NCBI GenBank assembly: GCA_041678045.1 | Contig: JBAYOV010000005.1 | Location: 1 to 64,000, forward strand | Source: UBA2357 sp041678045 | GTDB lineage: Bacteria; Pseudomonadota; Gammaproteobacteria; Burkholderiales; Rhodocyclaceae | DNA length: 64,000 bases | Reading direction: 5' to 3' | Program-made: the position numbers and the translations under genes | Shown: positions 43,301 to 51,260 of the stretch, piece after piece | How positions within the stretch are numbered: position 1 is the first letter of the stretch | How the letters are laid out: every line of letters starts with the position of its first letter | The notes under the pieces: model-generated | Database searches by the model: none | Told to the model about the DNA's origin: nothing | What the model saw: only the letters and a program-made list of their open reading frames with translations

Positions 43301-43479
43301 TCGATGATCTCCGCGCTCGCCCCGCTGTAACGGGTGTCCACCGTCACCACCGGCTCATCGATGTTGGGATACTCGCGCACGGTGAGCTTGGTGAAGGACA
43401 CCAGACCGACCAGCAACACCATCAGCGACAGCACGGTGGCAAAAACCGGTCGCTTGATGCAGGTGTCGGAAATGATCAT
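40387..43479 (-). CDS. RND efflux transporter permease (AcrB/MexF-like)
   Basis: A 1030-residue inner-membrane RND transporter with 12 transmembrane helices. N-terminal ISDTCIKRPVFATVLSLMVLLVG, the helix 4 region MVLAIGLVVDDAIVVLENIYRH with the proton-relay aspartates, and C-terminal LITLVGLITKHGILIVEFANQLR are characteristic. It would export hydrophobic drugs or metabolites using the proton gradient. The ATG at 43479 is favoured over one six bases upstream because GAGGGG sits six bases before it. It follows its adaptor gene by about 10 bp; no outer-membrane TolC-like gene is nearby. Confidence 0.93.
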   Translation of the reverse strand: MIISDTCIKRPVFATVLSLMVLLVGLVSFTKLTVREYPNIDEPVVTVDTRYSGASAEIIESQVTKPLEDSLAGIEGVDVLSSISRQERSQITVRFRIERDADSAAADVRDRVSRVRRRLPDDVDEPVISKVEADASPIIWLAFASDRHAPMEMSDIANRIVKPRLQTLPGAADARVFGERRYSMRVWLDRDRLAAFGLTAQDVEEAIRRQNVELPAGRIESQRREFAVVARTDLADPEAFAAVVLRQPATPDGYPVRLRDVGRVEVAAESERTSVRFMGQPAVSIGLIKQATANPLDLKRGLDEMLPHLRAELPDGMSVTIANDTTVFIERSIAAVFATIWEAVLLVALVCFFFLRNWRAMLVPLVTIPVSLVGAFTIMYVLGFSINTLTLLAMVLAIGLVVDDAIVVLENIYRHIEEGMAPVAAAFRGAREIAFAVIAMTITLAAVYAPVAFMSGRTGKLFAEFALTLAGAVLVSGFVALTLSPMMCSRLLRHERRHGVLYNTIEGFLQWLTNGYRGVLNAALGLRWLVMLVFAGIAGSAVFLLGQLKSELAPVEDRGRVVAIFNGPEGATIDYMSRYARQIEEIYASTDDVDRYLVVSGNPTVSQGISFVGFVDWAERERGAAGIAAELQPRLRDIPGVQAFAVMPASFGQSSRARPISFVIASSDEYAEIGRYTDMILDEMRDHGGFVSPDSDLKLTLPEFAVNVDRDRAADLGVPVDVIGRTLETMLGGRQVTRYKQDGEQYDVIVQVEAANRSDPHDIQGIFVRSGSGDMIPLSALVSVREQVSPRELNHFGQRRAVTISSNLESDFSMGEALAWLDATASRILPPGYTTDYDGQSREFRSSSASLALTFVLALAFIYLVLAAQFESFRDPFIIMLTVPLSMAGALGALYVTGGTLNVYSQIGLITLVGLITKHGILIVEFANQLRDCGEAMREAIIEASVLRLRPILMTTGAMVLGAVPLALATGAGAESRQQIGWVIVGGLTLGTFFTLFVVPTVYTLLARRQREKVDVPVKETDAPVTPGAL

Positions 43480-43489
43480 GGGCATCCCC

Positions 43490-44560
43490 TCACTGCACGC
43501 CGCCGGACGGCTCGGCAAGGCGCACCGCCGTGCCCTCGCGCAGCTTGAGCTGACCCGCCGTGACCACCACCGCCCCGGGCGCCAGCCCCTCGACCACCTC
43601 GACCTGCGCATCGCGGCGCAACCCGATACGCACCGGCACACGCAGCGCCTTGCCGTCGACCACCTGATACACGAAGTGGGTGTTGCCCGGTGCGGGCACC
43701 AGCGCCTCCTCAGGCACCAGCAGGGCACTGGGGCGCTCGTCCAGAATCAGCCGTACCCGCACGAACATGCCCGGACGCAGGCGCCCGGCCGGATTCGGCA
43801 AACTCGCCCGCAGCACCACCGAACGACCCTGCGCATCGACCAGCGGATCGATCGCATCCACCGTGGCCCTGAAACGCTCCCCGGGCAAGACATCGCTCAC
43901 AAGCTCCAGGGGTTGCCCCTGGCGAATGCGCGCTACATAGGTTTCGGGCAAGCGGAAATCGGCCTTCAGCACCGCAATGTCCTCCAGCCGCACCAAGGCA
44001 TCGCCCTCCTTCACATAATCTCCCGGGCTCACCGAGCGCAGGCTGGCCACGGCATCGAAGGGCGCACGGATGCGGGTCCGCTCAAAACGCGCACGGGCCA
44101 CCTCCACCCCGGCGCGGGCCACCTCCCGCTCGGCGCTCACCGTATCGAGCATGCTCTGGGTGACGAACTTGCGCTCGAACAGCTCCAGATTGCGGCGATA
44201 GTTGGATTCGCTCAGGCGCAGGTTGGCCTCGGCCTGCTGCAATTCGGCCCGCTGCACTGCGGCATCGAGCTCCACCAGCAGATCGCCCCTGCGCACCGGA
44301 GCCCCCTCACGAAAATGAATCGCCGCAATCCGCCCGGCCACCTCGGGGCGCAGCAGCACCGACTCATTCGACAGCAGGGTGCCCACCGCCGACACATCGT
44401 CGGCCAGCGTCCGCACCTGCACCTGCACCGCCTCCACCCGCACCGACTGTTGCGCACGTACCTCGCCCACCAGCGCCAGACAGGCCGCCAGCACCATGGA
44501 GAGCACAAACATCAGCTTCGGTACCGGCAAGAGAAGACGTCGGGAGGTGTTGGGGGTCAT
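43490..44560 (-). CDS. RND efflux periplasmic adaptor (MexA/AcrA-like)
   Basis: A 356-residue membrane-fusion protein. A signal or anchor helix (about 14-35) precedes the lipoyl half-motifs GTLLSNESVLLRPEVAGRIAAIHFREGAPVRRGDLLVELD. An alpha hairpin (AELQQAEANLRLSESNYRRNLELFE), the second lipoyl half and the beta-barrel and membrane-proximal domains follow. It links the inner-membrane permease to an outer-membrane channel supplied from elsewhere. ATG at 44560 was chosen for the signal-peptide start; the upstream frame is non-coding. The hemerythrin-CRP regulator gene lies 134 bp upstream in the same orientation. Confidence 0.93.
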   Translation of the reverse strand: MTPNTSRRLLLPVPKLMFVLSMVLAACLALVGEVRAQQSVRVEAVQVQVRTLADDVSAVGTLLSNESVLLRPEVAGRIAAIHFREGAPVRRGDLLVELDAAVQRAELQQAEANLRLSESNYRRNLELFERKFVTQSMLDTVSAEREVARAGVEVARARFERTRIRAPFDAVASLRSVSPGDYVKEGDALVRLEDIAVLKADFRLPETYVARIRQGQPLELVSDVLPGERFRATVDAIDPLVDAQGRSVVLRASLPNPAGRLRPGMFVRVRLILDERPSALLVPEEALVPAPGNTHFVYQVVDGKALRVPVRIGLRRDAQVEVVEGLAPGAVVVTAGQLKLREGTAVRLAEPSGGVQ

Positions 44561-44627
44561 GAATCGGATGCCCTGGGAAAAATGATTGAAAACATGGAAG
44601 GCACACGGTTGCAGTACTACGCCGTGT

Positions 44628-44650
44628 ATGCATGAACGGACGATGCATGA
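44628..44650. promoter_or_regulatory. direct repeat ATGCATGA upstream of the efflux operon
   Basis: ATGCATGA at 44628-44635 and again at 44643-44650 (15-bp period), between the regulator stop and the adaptor start. Each contains the palindrome ATGCAT. A candidate operator; nothing more can be shown. Confidence 0.4.
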
Positions 44651-44694
44651 GCAGACAGGTCGCATGCGTCGGGGTTCATTGCGGCCGCCAGGGG

Positions 44695-46401
44695 TCATGT
44701 GGTGGGAGGCTCTCCCCCTTCGCCACCCTGATCGCGATAACGGATCAGAGCCTCACGGTCGGGAATGCGCACATAGCGGCGGTCCAGCGCGATCAGCCCA
44801 TGATCGCTCAATTGCTGGAACCCCCGCGACAGGGTGGCCGGCTGGATGTCGAGCAACGAGGCGATGACCTGTTTCTGTGCCGGCAGCATGGCCTCCCACA
44901 CATTGCCCTCCTCCTCCGGCACAGCATGTTCGAGAATGTGGTCGATGATGCGCTCCACCGCAGTGTGCAGGGTCAGGGACTGGATGTCGGCCGCCAGCCG
45001 GTCGGCCCGGCGCCCCATCGAGGCCAGCGCCGCCGCCGCAAAGCCCGCATGGCTCGCCGCCAGGGTACGCAAGGCTGCAGCCGGAATGCGCAGCAGCACG
45101 GTGGCGGTCAGCGCACGGGCCAGATGCCTTGCCGGGAGGGCGGAAAACACCTCGACCTCACCCAGAATGCGGGAAGGCGGCACCAGTTCGACCACTCTTT
45201 CCTCGCCCTGCCGGTTGACCGCCACCAGGGTCATCAGACCGCTGACCACCAGGTACAGGCCGCCCGGGTGGGCGTGCTGTTGGTACAGCACTGCAGCACG
45301 GCGCAGACTGAGCAGTTCGGTATCCCGCTCCAGGGCATCGAGCACGGTGGGGTCGAGCATGCTGAACAGCGGATGCCGCGAAAGCAGGTTGCCGTTGCCG
45401 GCCTCCGCTGTGTGTGGCCTGCGCGCCGCGCTGTCGGACACCGGCCCTGCGCGCTGCCCGGCCGGGTCGTCTTGCTCGTCCTGATCGCCCGCACCAAACA
45501 CCAGCAACACCACCATGCGCCCGTCGAGCACCAGATGCGTGATGCGCACAGGCAAGAGACCTTCCCGGCCCGGCAGGGCGCAACGCAGCCGACCGGTGAA
45601 ATCACCCTGCATCAACACTTCGCTCATCACCACCGGCAGGCGCAGCCACTGCTCACCGGCAAACAGCGCACGCCCATCGCGCCCGGACAAAGCCCTGCGC
45701 GTACTGCCATACAGATGTGCCGCCGCCTCGTTCGCATGCAGCACGGCACCGGGCATCAACGTGGCATCGAGCGCAATCACCATGGCCGGCAACCGGTCGC
45801 CCGTTATCAGCGTCAGGATGTCGCCTTCGCTGGCATGCAATGCGGCATGCCCTGCGCTGAGCGCCTCGGCCAGCGCGGGCAGGCGCTCTGCCCCCATGGG
45901 TTCATCATGCGCCAGCGGAACCAGCGCAGCCAGCGCGGCACGCTGTGCGGCATGCAGACGCTGGGCCAGCGCCTGATCTTCGCCAAGGATGTGGCGTCTG
46001 AGCCAGTCGCTCAGGAAGCCCACCAGCTGCCGGCCATCGAGCAGCACCTGATCGCCGATGTCATCGAGCATGTCGTCCACATGGTTCAGAAAGCGCATGT
46101 GGTTGTGATGGTGTCCATGGGTATAGTCGGACGGCAGGCCGCACAAGGCCATCAGCGCCTCTTCGGTACTGAAATGCACCTCGGCATAGGCCTTCAGATA
46201 GCGCACCAGCTGGCGCAACTCGTCTGCACTCAGGGCCGCGTCGCCGTCCAGCCGGCGGGCGGTCAGATTGACCATGTCGACCAAACTGCGATGCTGCCGG
46301 TCGATGATGTCGATGCCTGTCCTGAGCGTCTCGCTCCAGCTCAGTGGCGAAGTAGCGTCGATCGGTGCGCGTGCCCGCGCCACCGGCGATTCAGCCTGCA
46401 T
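44695..46401 (-). CDS. hemerythrin-PAS-CRP fusion transcriptional regulator
   Basis: A 568-residue protein with three domains. Residues 20-150 are a bacteriohemerythrin: His37 (IDRQHRSL), His76 and Glu80 (EVHFSTEE), His97 and His101 (HxxxH), His137 and Asp142 (RRHILGED). All seven di-iron ligands are present, and their spacing matches DcrH-type hemerythrins. Residues about 200-302 look like a PAS domain (VIALDATLMPGAVLHANEAAAHLYG). After a polar linker, residues 339-568 are a CRP/FNR cNMP-binding domain with GEVEVF and an HTH (509-535). The cAMP-binding Arg-Ser pair and FNR cluster cysteines are absent, so the input is probably O2, NO or peroxide through the iron centre. GGAG precedes the ATG. 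The RND pump follows; regulation of it is an inference. Confidence 0.9.
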   Translation of the reverse strand: MQAESPVARARAPIDATSPLSWSETLRTGIDIIDRQHRSLVDMVNLTARRLDGDAALSADELRQLVRYLKAYAEVHFSTEEALMALCGLPSDYTHGHHHNHMRFLNHVDDMLDDIGDQVLLDGRQLVGFLSDWLRRHILGEDQALAQRLHAAQRAALAALVPLAHDEPMGAERLPALAEALSAGHAALHASEGDILTLITGDRLPAMVIALDATLMPGAVLHANEAAAHLYGSTRRALSGRDGRALFAGEQWLRLPVVMSEVLMQGDFTGRLRCALPGREGLLPVRITHLVLDGRMVVLLVFGAGDQDEQDDPAGQRAGPVSDSAARRPHTAEAGNGNLLSRHPLFSMLDPTVLDALERDTELLSLRRAAVLYQQHAHPGGLYLVVSGLMTLVAVNRQGEERVVELVPPSRILGEVEVFSALPARHLARALTATVLLRIPAAALRTLAASHAGFAAAALASMGRRADRLAADIQSLTLHTAVERIIDHILEHAVPEEEGNVWEAMLPAQKQVIASLLDIQPATLSRGFQQLSDHGLIALDRRYVRIPDREALIRYRDQGGEGGEPPTT

Positions 46402-46428
46402 GATTGCTCCAGCGTCCGGAATGGCTGC

Positions 46429-46456
46429 ATTCTAGCCCGAACATCCCGCAACCCAA
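46429..46456 (-). promoter_or_regulatory. possible promoter of the hemerythrin-CRP gene
   Basis: Minus strand TTGGGT (46451-46456), 16-bp spacer, TAGAAT (46429-46434), 28 bp upstream of the ATG. The -35 box is weak. Confidence 0.35.
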
Positions 46457-46531
46457 TGAGTCCATATATGATGACGCAGCCTGAATCCGACCCGTTGCAG
46501 TGCGTCCCGACCCCACGCCCCCCTGCCCTTC

Positions 46532-47077
46532 ATGCGCAAGACCCTGAGAAAACGCCTGCCGGACCACGCCAGCATCCAGGCAAATCGCTGGCTGCGTCCG
46601 TTCGCCAACACCCTGCTGCACCCCCGGCTCTGGCATCTGAACCGGCACTCGGTGGCAGGCGCGGTGGCGGTCGGCCTGTTCTGCGGACTGGTGCCCGGCC
46701 CGCTGCAAATGCTCAGCGCAGCCATCGCCTGCATGTTCTTCAGGGTGAATCTGCCACTGGCCCTGATCACCACGCTCTACACCAACCCGCTCACCATCGT
46801 GCCGCTATACCTGCTGGCGTATGCGCTGGGCAGCCTGGCAAGCAGCGGACAACTACCCGACTTCATCTCCCCACCCGAAAGGGCAGGCCTGGGGCTGGGC
46901 GAATGGGCCGGCCAGCTGGCCCAGTGGGCACTGGACATGGGCCAACCCCTGCTGATCGGGCTGGTCCTCCTCGGAAGCCTGCTCGCCGTGAGTGGCTACT
47001 TTGCAGTGCGCGCGGCCTGGCGAGTCTGGTTGATCCGTGCCTGGCGCCGGCGCCAGCAGGCGAGAAGCCGGCGTTGA
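46532..47077 (+). CDS. DUF2062 domain-containing membrane protein
   Basis: A 181-residue protein with the DUF2062 core: HRHSVAGAVAVGLFCGLVPGPLQMLSAAIACMFFRVNLPLALITTLYTNPLTIVPLYLLAYALG (about 38-101). A second pair of helices (about 130-160) precedes a basic C-terminal tail. The TNP[LF]T motif and GLFxGxxPGPxQ loop are diagnostic. An inner-membrane location is clear. The function is unknown; relatives sit beside glycosyltransferase and ComEC-type genes. It is divergent from the hemerythrin-CRP gene. Confidence 0.87.
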   Translation: MRKTLRKRLPDHASIQANRWLRPFANTLLHPRLWHLNRHSVAGAVAVGLFCGLVPGPLQMLSAAIACMFFRVNLPLALITTLYTNPLTIVPLYLLAYALGSLASSGQLPDFISPPERAGLGLGEWAGQLAQWALDMGQPLLIGLVLLGSLLAVSGYFAVRAAWRVWLIRAWRRRQQARSRR

Positions 47078-47118
47078 GGGTCACCCGACAGCACGCAACG
47101 CGATCTCAGCCAGGGAGC

Positions 47119-47811
47119 TCAGTCGAGCAGTCGCCCATCGTCCAGCCTGAGCTGGCGCTGCGCCCGCCGGGCCAGTGCATCGTCATGGGTGACGATCACA
47201 AAGCTGGTGTGCAGCCGCTCGTTCAGGCCCAGCATCAGGTCGAATACCGCATCGGCGGTACGCCGGTCCAGATTGCCGGTGGGTTCATCGGCCAGCACGC
47301 AGGCCGGCTGGGTAACCAGAGCACGGGCAATGGCGGCACGCTGACGCTCACCGCCGGAGAGCTCGCCCGGGGTGTGATCCAGACGATGCCCCAGCCCGAC
47401 CTCCTTCAGCATGTCGGCCGCCATCCGGTTTGCCTGCTCCCGCGGCATGCGCCGGATGTACAGCGGCATGGCAACGTTTTCCAGCGCGGTGAATTCACCC
47501 AGCAGGTGATGGAACTGATACACGAAGCCGAGCGCCTCGTTGCGCAGCCGCCCGCGCTCACCCTCGGCCAGGCGGGAAAAATCCTTGCCAAGCAGGGTCA
47601 CCGAACCGGAAGACGGCACATCCAGCCCGCCCAGCAGATGCAGCAAGGTGCTCTTGCCCGAACCCGAGGCCCCGACAATGGCCACCCGCTCGCCGCACGC
47701 CACCGACAGATTCACCTCGTGCAATACGCTCAGCGCATCCGGCCCTTCCCGATAGGTCTTGCCCAGCCCCGTGCAGGACAGCACCGTTTGCTTGTTCTCC
47801 GCCTCACTCAT
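47119..47811 (-). CDS. lolD: lipoprotein-releasing system ATP-binding protein LolD
   Basis: A 230-residue ABC ATPase of the MacB/LolD class. Walker A GASGSGKSTLLH, Q-loop FVYQFHHLLGEFTALENVAMP, signature LSGGERQRAAIARAL, Walker B VLADEPTGNLD and His switch VTHD are all present. The FHHLL segment is typical of LolD. It powers extraction of lipoproteins from the inner membrane. The ATG at 47811 overlaps the lolC stop by 8 bp; an in-frame start 27 bp upstream would extend further into lolC and is less likely. Confidence 0.94.
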   Translation of the reverse strand: MSEAENKQTVLSCTGLGKTYREGPDALSVLHEVNLSVACGERVAIVGASGSGKSTLLHLLGGLDVPSSGSVTLLGKDFSRLAEGERGRLRNEALGFVYQFHHLLGEFTALENVAMPLYIRRMPREQANRMAADMLKEVGLGHRLDHTPGELSGGERQRAAIARALVTQPACVLADEPTGNLDRRTADAVFDLMLGLNERLHTSFVIVTHDDALARRAQRQLRLDDGRLLD

Positions 47812-49057
47812 AGCGCAGTGCCTCCGCAGGATTGACACGCGACGCCCGCCAGCTCGGATACAGGGTGGCCAGCAGGGTCAGGGTGAAGGACAGCGACACG
47901 ATGGTCACCACATCGCTGACGAGCACCTTGGAGGGCAGTTCGCTGATGTAATAGATTTCCTTGTTCCACAACGTCGCACCCGTGAGGGATTCGAGCGCCG
48001 GAATCACCACATCCAGGTTGTGCGCGAGCAACAGCCCGCCCACCACCCCGGCAATCAGACCGACCACGCCGATGATGGCCCCCTGCAGCACGAATATCTG
48101 CATGACTGACCAGGGGCTGGCCCCCAGCGTACGCAGGATCGCGATGTCGGCCAGCTTTTCCTGCACCGCCATGACCAACGTGGACACGATATTGAAGGCT
48201 GCCACCGCGACGATCAGGAACAGGATCACTGTCATCATCGTCTTCTCGAGCTGCACGGCGCGGAAGAAGTTTGCATGGCTGCGCGTCCAGTCGTTCACAT
48301 AGGCAGGCACGTCGATGACATTTGCCAGCTCCCGGGCCACACGCGGGGCAGCGAACAGGTCGTCGAGCTTCAGGCGCACGCCGCTCACCGCATCGCCCAT
48401 GCGGTACAGGGTCTGCGCATCCTGCATATGCACCAGCGCCAGCCCGGAGTCGTACTCGAACATGCCGGCCTCGAACAGGCCCACCACTTCGAACTGTTTG
48501 ACCCGGGGCAGCACTGCAGCCGGTGTCACCAGCCCCTGCGGGGCAATCAGCGTCACCTTGTCACCCATGCCCACGCGCAGCGCAAAGGCCAGATCGCGGC
48601 CGAGCACGATGCCGAAGCGGCCCGCCTGCAGCCCGTCGAGCGAGCCGATCTGCATGTAGCGCGCAAAATCCGCCACCCGCTCCTCGTCGGCAGGCAACAC
48701 CCCCCGGATCAGGGTGCCGCGCACATTCTGATCGAAGGACAGCATGCCCTGCTCCTGCACATACGGCGCCGATGCGACCACCGAAGGGTGATCGAGCGAC
48801 TGGTCAGCCACCTGCTGCCAGGCCCTCAGATCGCCATCGTAGCCACTGATCTGAATGTGCGAGGCCACCCCCAGGATGCGGGTGCGCAACTCTTCCTGAA
48901 AGCCGTTCATCACCGACAGCACCACGATCAGCGCGGCCACGCCCAACGCAGTGCCCAGCATGGACACCAGGGAAATGAAGGAGATGAAACGGTTGCGTCC
49001 CTGTGCCCGCCGGCGTGACCGGGTGTAACGCAGTCCTACCAGTAGTTCGTAGCGCAT
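47804..49057 (-). CDS. lolC: lipoprotein-releasing ABC transporter permease LolC/LolE family
   Basis: A 417-residue permease: MRYELLVGLRYTRSRRRAQGRNRFISFISLVSMLGTALGVAALIVVLSVMNGFQEELRTRIL, then a periplasmic MacB-like core domain, and three C-terminal helices (VILFLIVAVAAFNIVSTLVMAVQEK, etc.). A single LolC/E-type permease with LolD, as seen in many non-enteric proteobacteria (LolF-like), suggests a homodimeric membrane part. ATG at 49057 matches the family start MRYE; the open frame upstream is not conserved. It ends inside the lolD start. Confidence 0.93.
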   Translation of the reverse strand: MRYELLVGLRYTRSRRRAQGRNRFISFISLVSMLGTALGVAALIVVLSVMNGFQEELRTRILGVASHIQISGYDGDLRAWQQVADQSLDHPSVVASAPYVQEQGMLSFDQNVRGTLIRGVLPADEERVADFARYMQIGSLDGLQAGRFGIVLGRDLAFALRVGMGDKVTLIAPQGLVTPAAVLPRVKQFEVVGLFEAGMFEYDSGLALVHMQDAQTLYRMGDAVSGVRLKLDDLFAAPRVARELANVIDVPAYVNDWTRSHANFFRAVQLEKTMMTVILFLIVAVAAFNIVSTLVMAVQEKLADIAILRTLGASPWSVMQIFVLQGAIIGVVGLIAGVVGGLLLAHNLDVVIPALESLTGATLWNKEIYYISELPSKVLVSDVVTIVSLSFTLTLLATLYPSWRASRVNPAEALRYE

Positions 49058-49152
49058 GAAGAATCTGAGGGAATGAAAGACCGACATTGTGCCGCAAAGC
49101 GGCAGGGGCGGCGCCACGGGCAAGGATTTGTAGCGAAATCGGGCAGACCGTG

Positions 49153-49740
49153 TCAGGCCCGGTCGAGGTGTGGCAGGCTCATGAACAGGGCGGTGATGGT
49201 TTTCGCATCGGTGATCTCGCCCGCACGGATCGCGGCTTCGGCCTGCTCGGGGCGCAGGCTCAGCACTTCGAGAAACTCACCCTCGTCACGCGCATGGCCC
49301 ACGTGCGAAAGGCCACGCGCCACGAACACCTCGATGCGCTCGTCGGAATAGCCGATGCATGGATGCATCACCCCGACATGCTTCCAGTCACGCGCCTCAT
49401 ACCCGGTTTCTTCGCGCAGCTCACGCCGGGCGCAGCACAGAATGTCTTCGCCGGCATCGATCTTGCCCGCCGGCAACTCCAGAAAAACACGCCGCAACGG
49501 GTAACGGAACTGTCGCTCGAAGATCAGGCAACCATCGTCGAACTGCGCCACCACCACCACCGCGCCAGGGTGACGGATGTACTCCCTCACCCCTTCCTGG
49601 CCATCGGGCAGGCGCACCCGGTCGCGATGCACCTGGAGCAGCACGCCCTCGAACACCGCCTCCGAGTGCAGCGCCTGCTCTTCCAGCGTCAGCGGATCGC
49701 TGCAGGCCCCGGCAGCCCCGACCTTTTCCTGCTGCGTCAT
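49153..49740 (-). CDS. NUDIX hydrolase, ADP-ribose pyrophosphatase type
   Basis: A 195-residue NUDIX enzyme. The canonical NUDIX box is present as GKIDAGEDILCCARRELREETGY, with the ExxEE metal ligands. EVFARGL-like VFVARGLSHVGHARDEGEFLEVLSL after it is typical of ADP-ribose pyrophosphatases. The proline in PAGKID and the GYSDERIEVF block support that class. It starts 13 bp after the nuoN stop and is read with the complex I operon, an arrangement common in betaproteobacteria. Confidence 0.9.
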   Translation of the reverse strand: MTQQEKVGAAGACSDPLTLEEQALHSEAVFEGVLLQVHRDRVRLPDGQEGVREYIRHPGAVVVVAQFDDGCLIFERQFRYPLRRVFLELPAGKIDAGEDILCCARRELREETGYEARDWKHVGVMHPCIGYSDERIEVFVARGLSHVGHARDEGEFLEVLSLRPEQAEAAIRAGEITDAKTITALFMSLPHLDRA

Positions 49741-49753
49741 CGCGCAGCGACGC

Positions 49754-51223
49754 TCACAGCGACTCGATGAGCACGAATGCGCACAGCGACATCAGCCCCT
49801 GCGGCAACAGGCCAAGCACGGCAATCGCCACGCCGTTGATCGACAGCAGCACCCGCACATCTGCCGGCGCATGAATCGGCGCGGTGTCCAGCGGCTCGTC
49901 GAAGTACATCACCTTCACCACCCGCAGGTAATAGAACGCACCGACCAGCGACATGACCACCGCGAGCAACGCCAGCCAGATGTGGCCTGCGGCAACCACC
50001 GCCTGCAGCACCGACAGCTTGGCGAAGAAACCGATGAAGAACGGGATACCGGCCATCGAGAACATCACGATCATCATCATGCCCGCATACCACGGACTGC
50101 GCTTGTTGAGTCCCTTGAAATCATCGATGTTCTCGGCCTCGAAGCCGGCACGCGACAGCAGGATGATCATGCCGAAGGACGCCAGGCTCATGATCACGTA
50201 CGACACCGCATAGAACATTGCGGAGCTGTACGCGTTCAGCGCGAAGTGGCGATCCCCGTCGACCACCCCGGAGAGCATGCCGAGCAGCACGAAACCCATG
50301 TGCGAGATGCCCGAGTACGCAAGCATGCGCTTGATGTTGGTCTGCGCAATCGCCGCCAGGTTGCCCAGCACGATGGACAGCACCGCGAGGAACATCATCA
50401 TCGCCTGCCAGTGATCGGCCAGTTCGAACAGGCCATACACCAGGATGCGCAGGGTCATTGCAAAGGCCGCCAGCTTGGGCGCCGACGCAATCATCATGGT
50501 CACCGCACTGGGGGCACCGTGATAAACGTCGGGCACCCACATGTGGAAGGGCACCACCCCCAGCTTGAACGCCAGACCGGCCATCACGAACACCAGGCCG
50601 AACATCAGCACGGTCTTGTTGGCCGCCTGATGGTAGATCGACTGGGCGATGCCCGAGAACTCCATGCTGCCGGTCGCGCCATAGATCATCGACATGCCAT
50701 ACAGCAGCAGGCCGGAGGCCAGCGCGCCGAGCACGAAATACTTCATGGCGGCCTCGGTGGAGCGCACCGAATCACGGTCGAAGGCCACCATCGCGTACAG
50801 CGACAGCGACATCATCTCCAGGCCCATGTACATCGACAGCATGTGGTTGGAAGTGACCATCACCATCATGCCCAGCGTCATCAGCAACGCAAGCAGGAAG
50901 TACTCCGGACGGTCCATGTTGCGGTCGGCCAGATACCCCCGGCCATACAGCAGGGCTGCCGCCACCGAGAAATAGATGAACAGCTTCAGCAGGTCGCCCA
51001 GCAGGTCGGACACGAACATGTTGCTGAAGGTGAGCTGCACCCCGCCATCCATCGTGAAGATGGTGATGAAGGCCGCCCCGATCAACGTGATCTGCGTCAG
51101 GTAGTAGCTCAGGCTGCGCGCGATGCTGCGCATGAAGGTGAAAGCCAGCATGCTCACCAACGCCATCACCGCGACGAAGATCTCGGCGGCTGCAGGATAG
51201 AAGTCAGGTACGACAAAGTTCAT
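49754..51223 (-). CDS. nuoN: NADH-quinone oxidoreductase subunit N
   Basis: A 489-residue antiporter-like membrane subunit of complex I with about 14 transmembrane helices. The proton-translocation lysine region YFVLGALASGLLLYGMSMIYG and VMAGLAFKLGVVPFHMWVPDVYHGAPSAVTMMIASAPKLAAF are well conserved. It is the last nuo gene of the nuoA-N operon. Confidence 0.97.
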   Translation of the reverse strand: MNFVVPDFYPAAAEIFVAVMALVSMLAFTFMRSIARSLSYYLTQITLIGAAFITIFTMDGGVQLTFSNMFVSDLLGDLLKLFIYFSVAAALLYGRGYLADRNMDRPEYFLLALLMTLGMMVMVTSNHMLSMYMGLEMMSLSLYAMVAFDRDSVRSTEAAMKYFVLGALASGLLLYGMSMIYGATGSMEFSGIAQSIYHQAANKTVLMFGLVFVMAGLAFKLGVVPFHMWVPDVYHGAPSAVTMMIASAPKLAAFAMTLRILVYGLFELADHWQAMMMFLAVLSIVLGNLAAIAQTNIKRMLAYSGISHMGFVLLGMLSGVVDGDRHFALNAYSSAMFYAVSYVIMSLASFGMIILLSRAGFEAENIDDFKGLNKRSPWYAGMMMIVMFSMAGIPFFIGFFAKLSVLQAVVAAGHIWLALLAVVMSLVGAFYYLRVVKVMYFDEPLDTAPIHAPADVRVLLSINGVAIAVLGLLPQGLMSLCAFVLIESL

Positions 51224-51260
51224 CTTCTTACCAATCCGGAAAAGTGGCTCGGTGGTGCGC

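Noticed and set aside
44695..45400. Classifying the CRP part as FNR or cAMP-responsive CRP.
   Set aside because: Only two cysteines occur in the whole protein and the cAMP-contacting Arg-Ser pair is missing.
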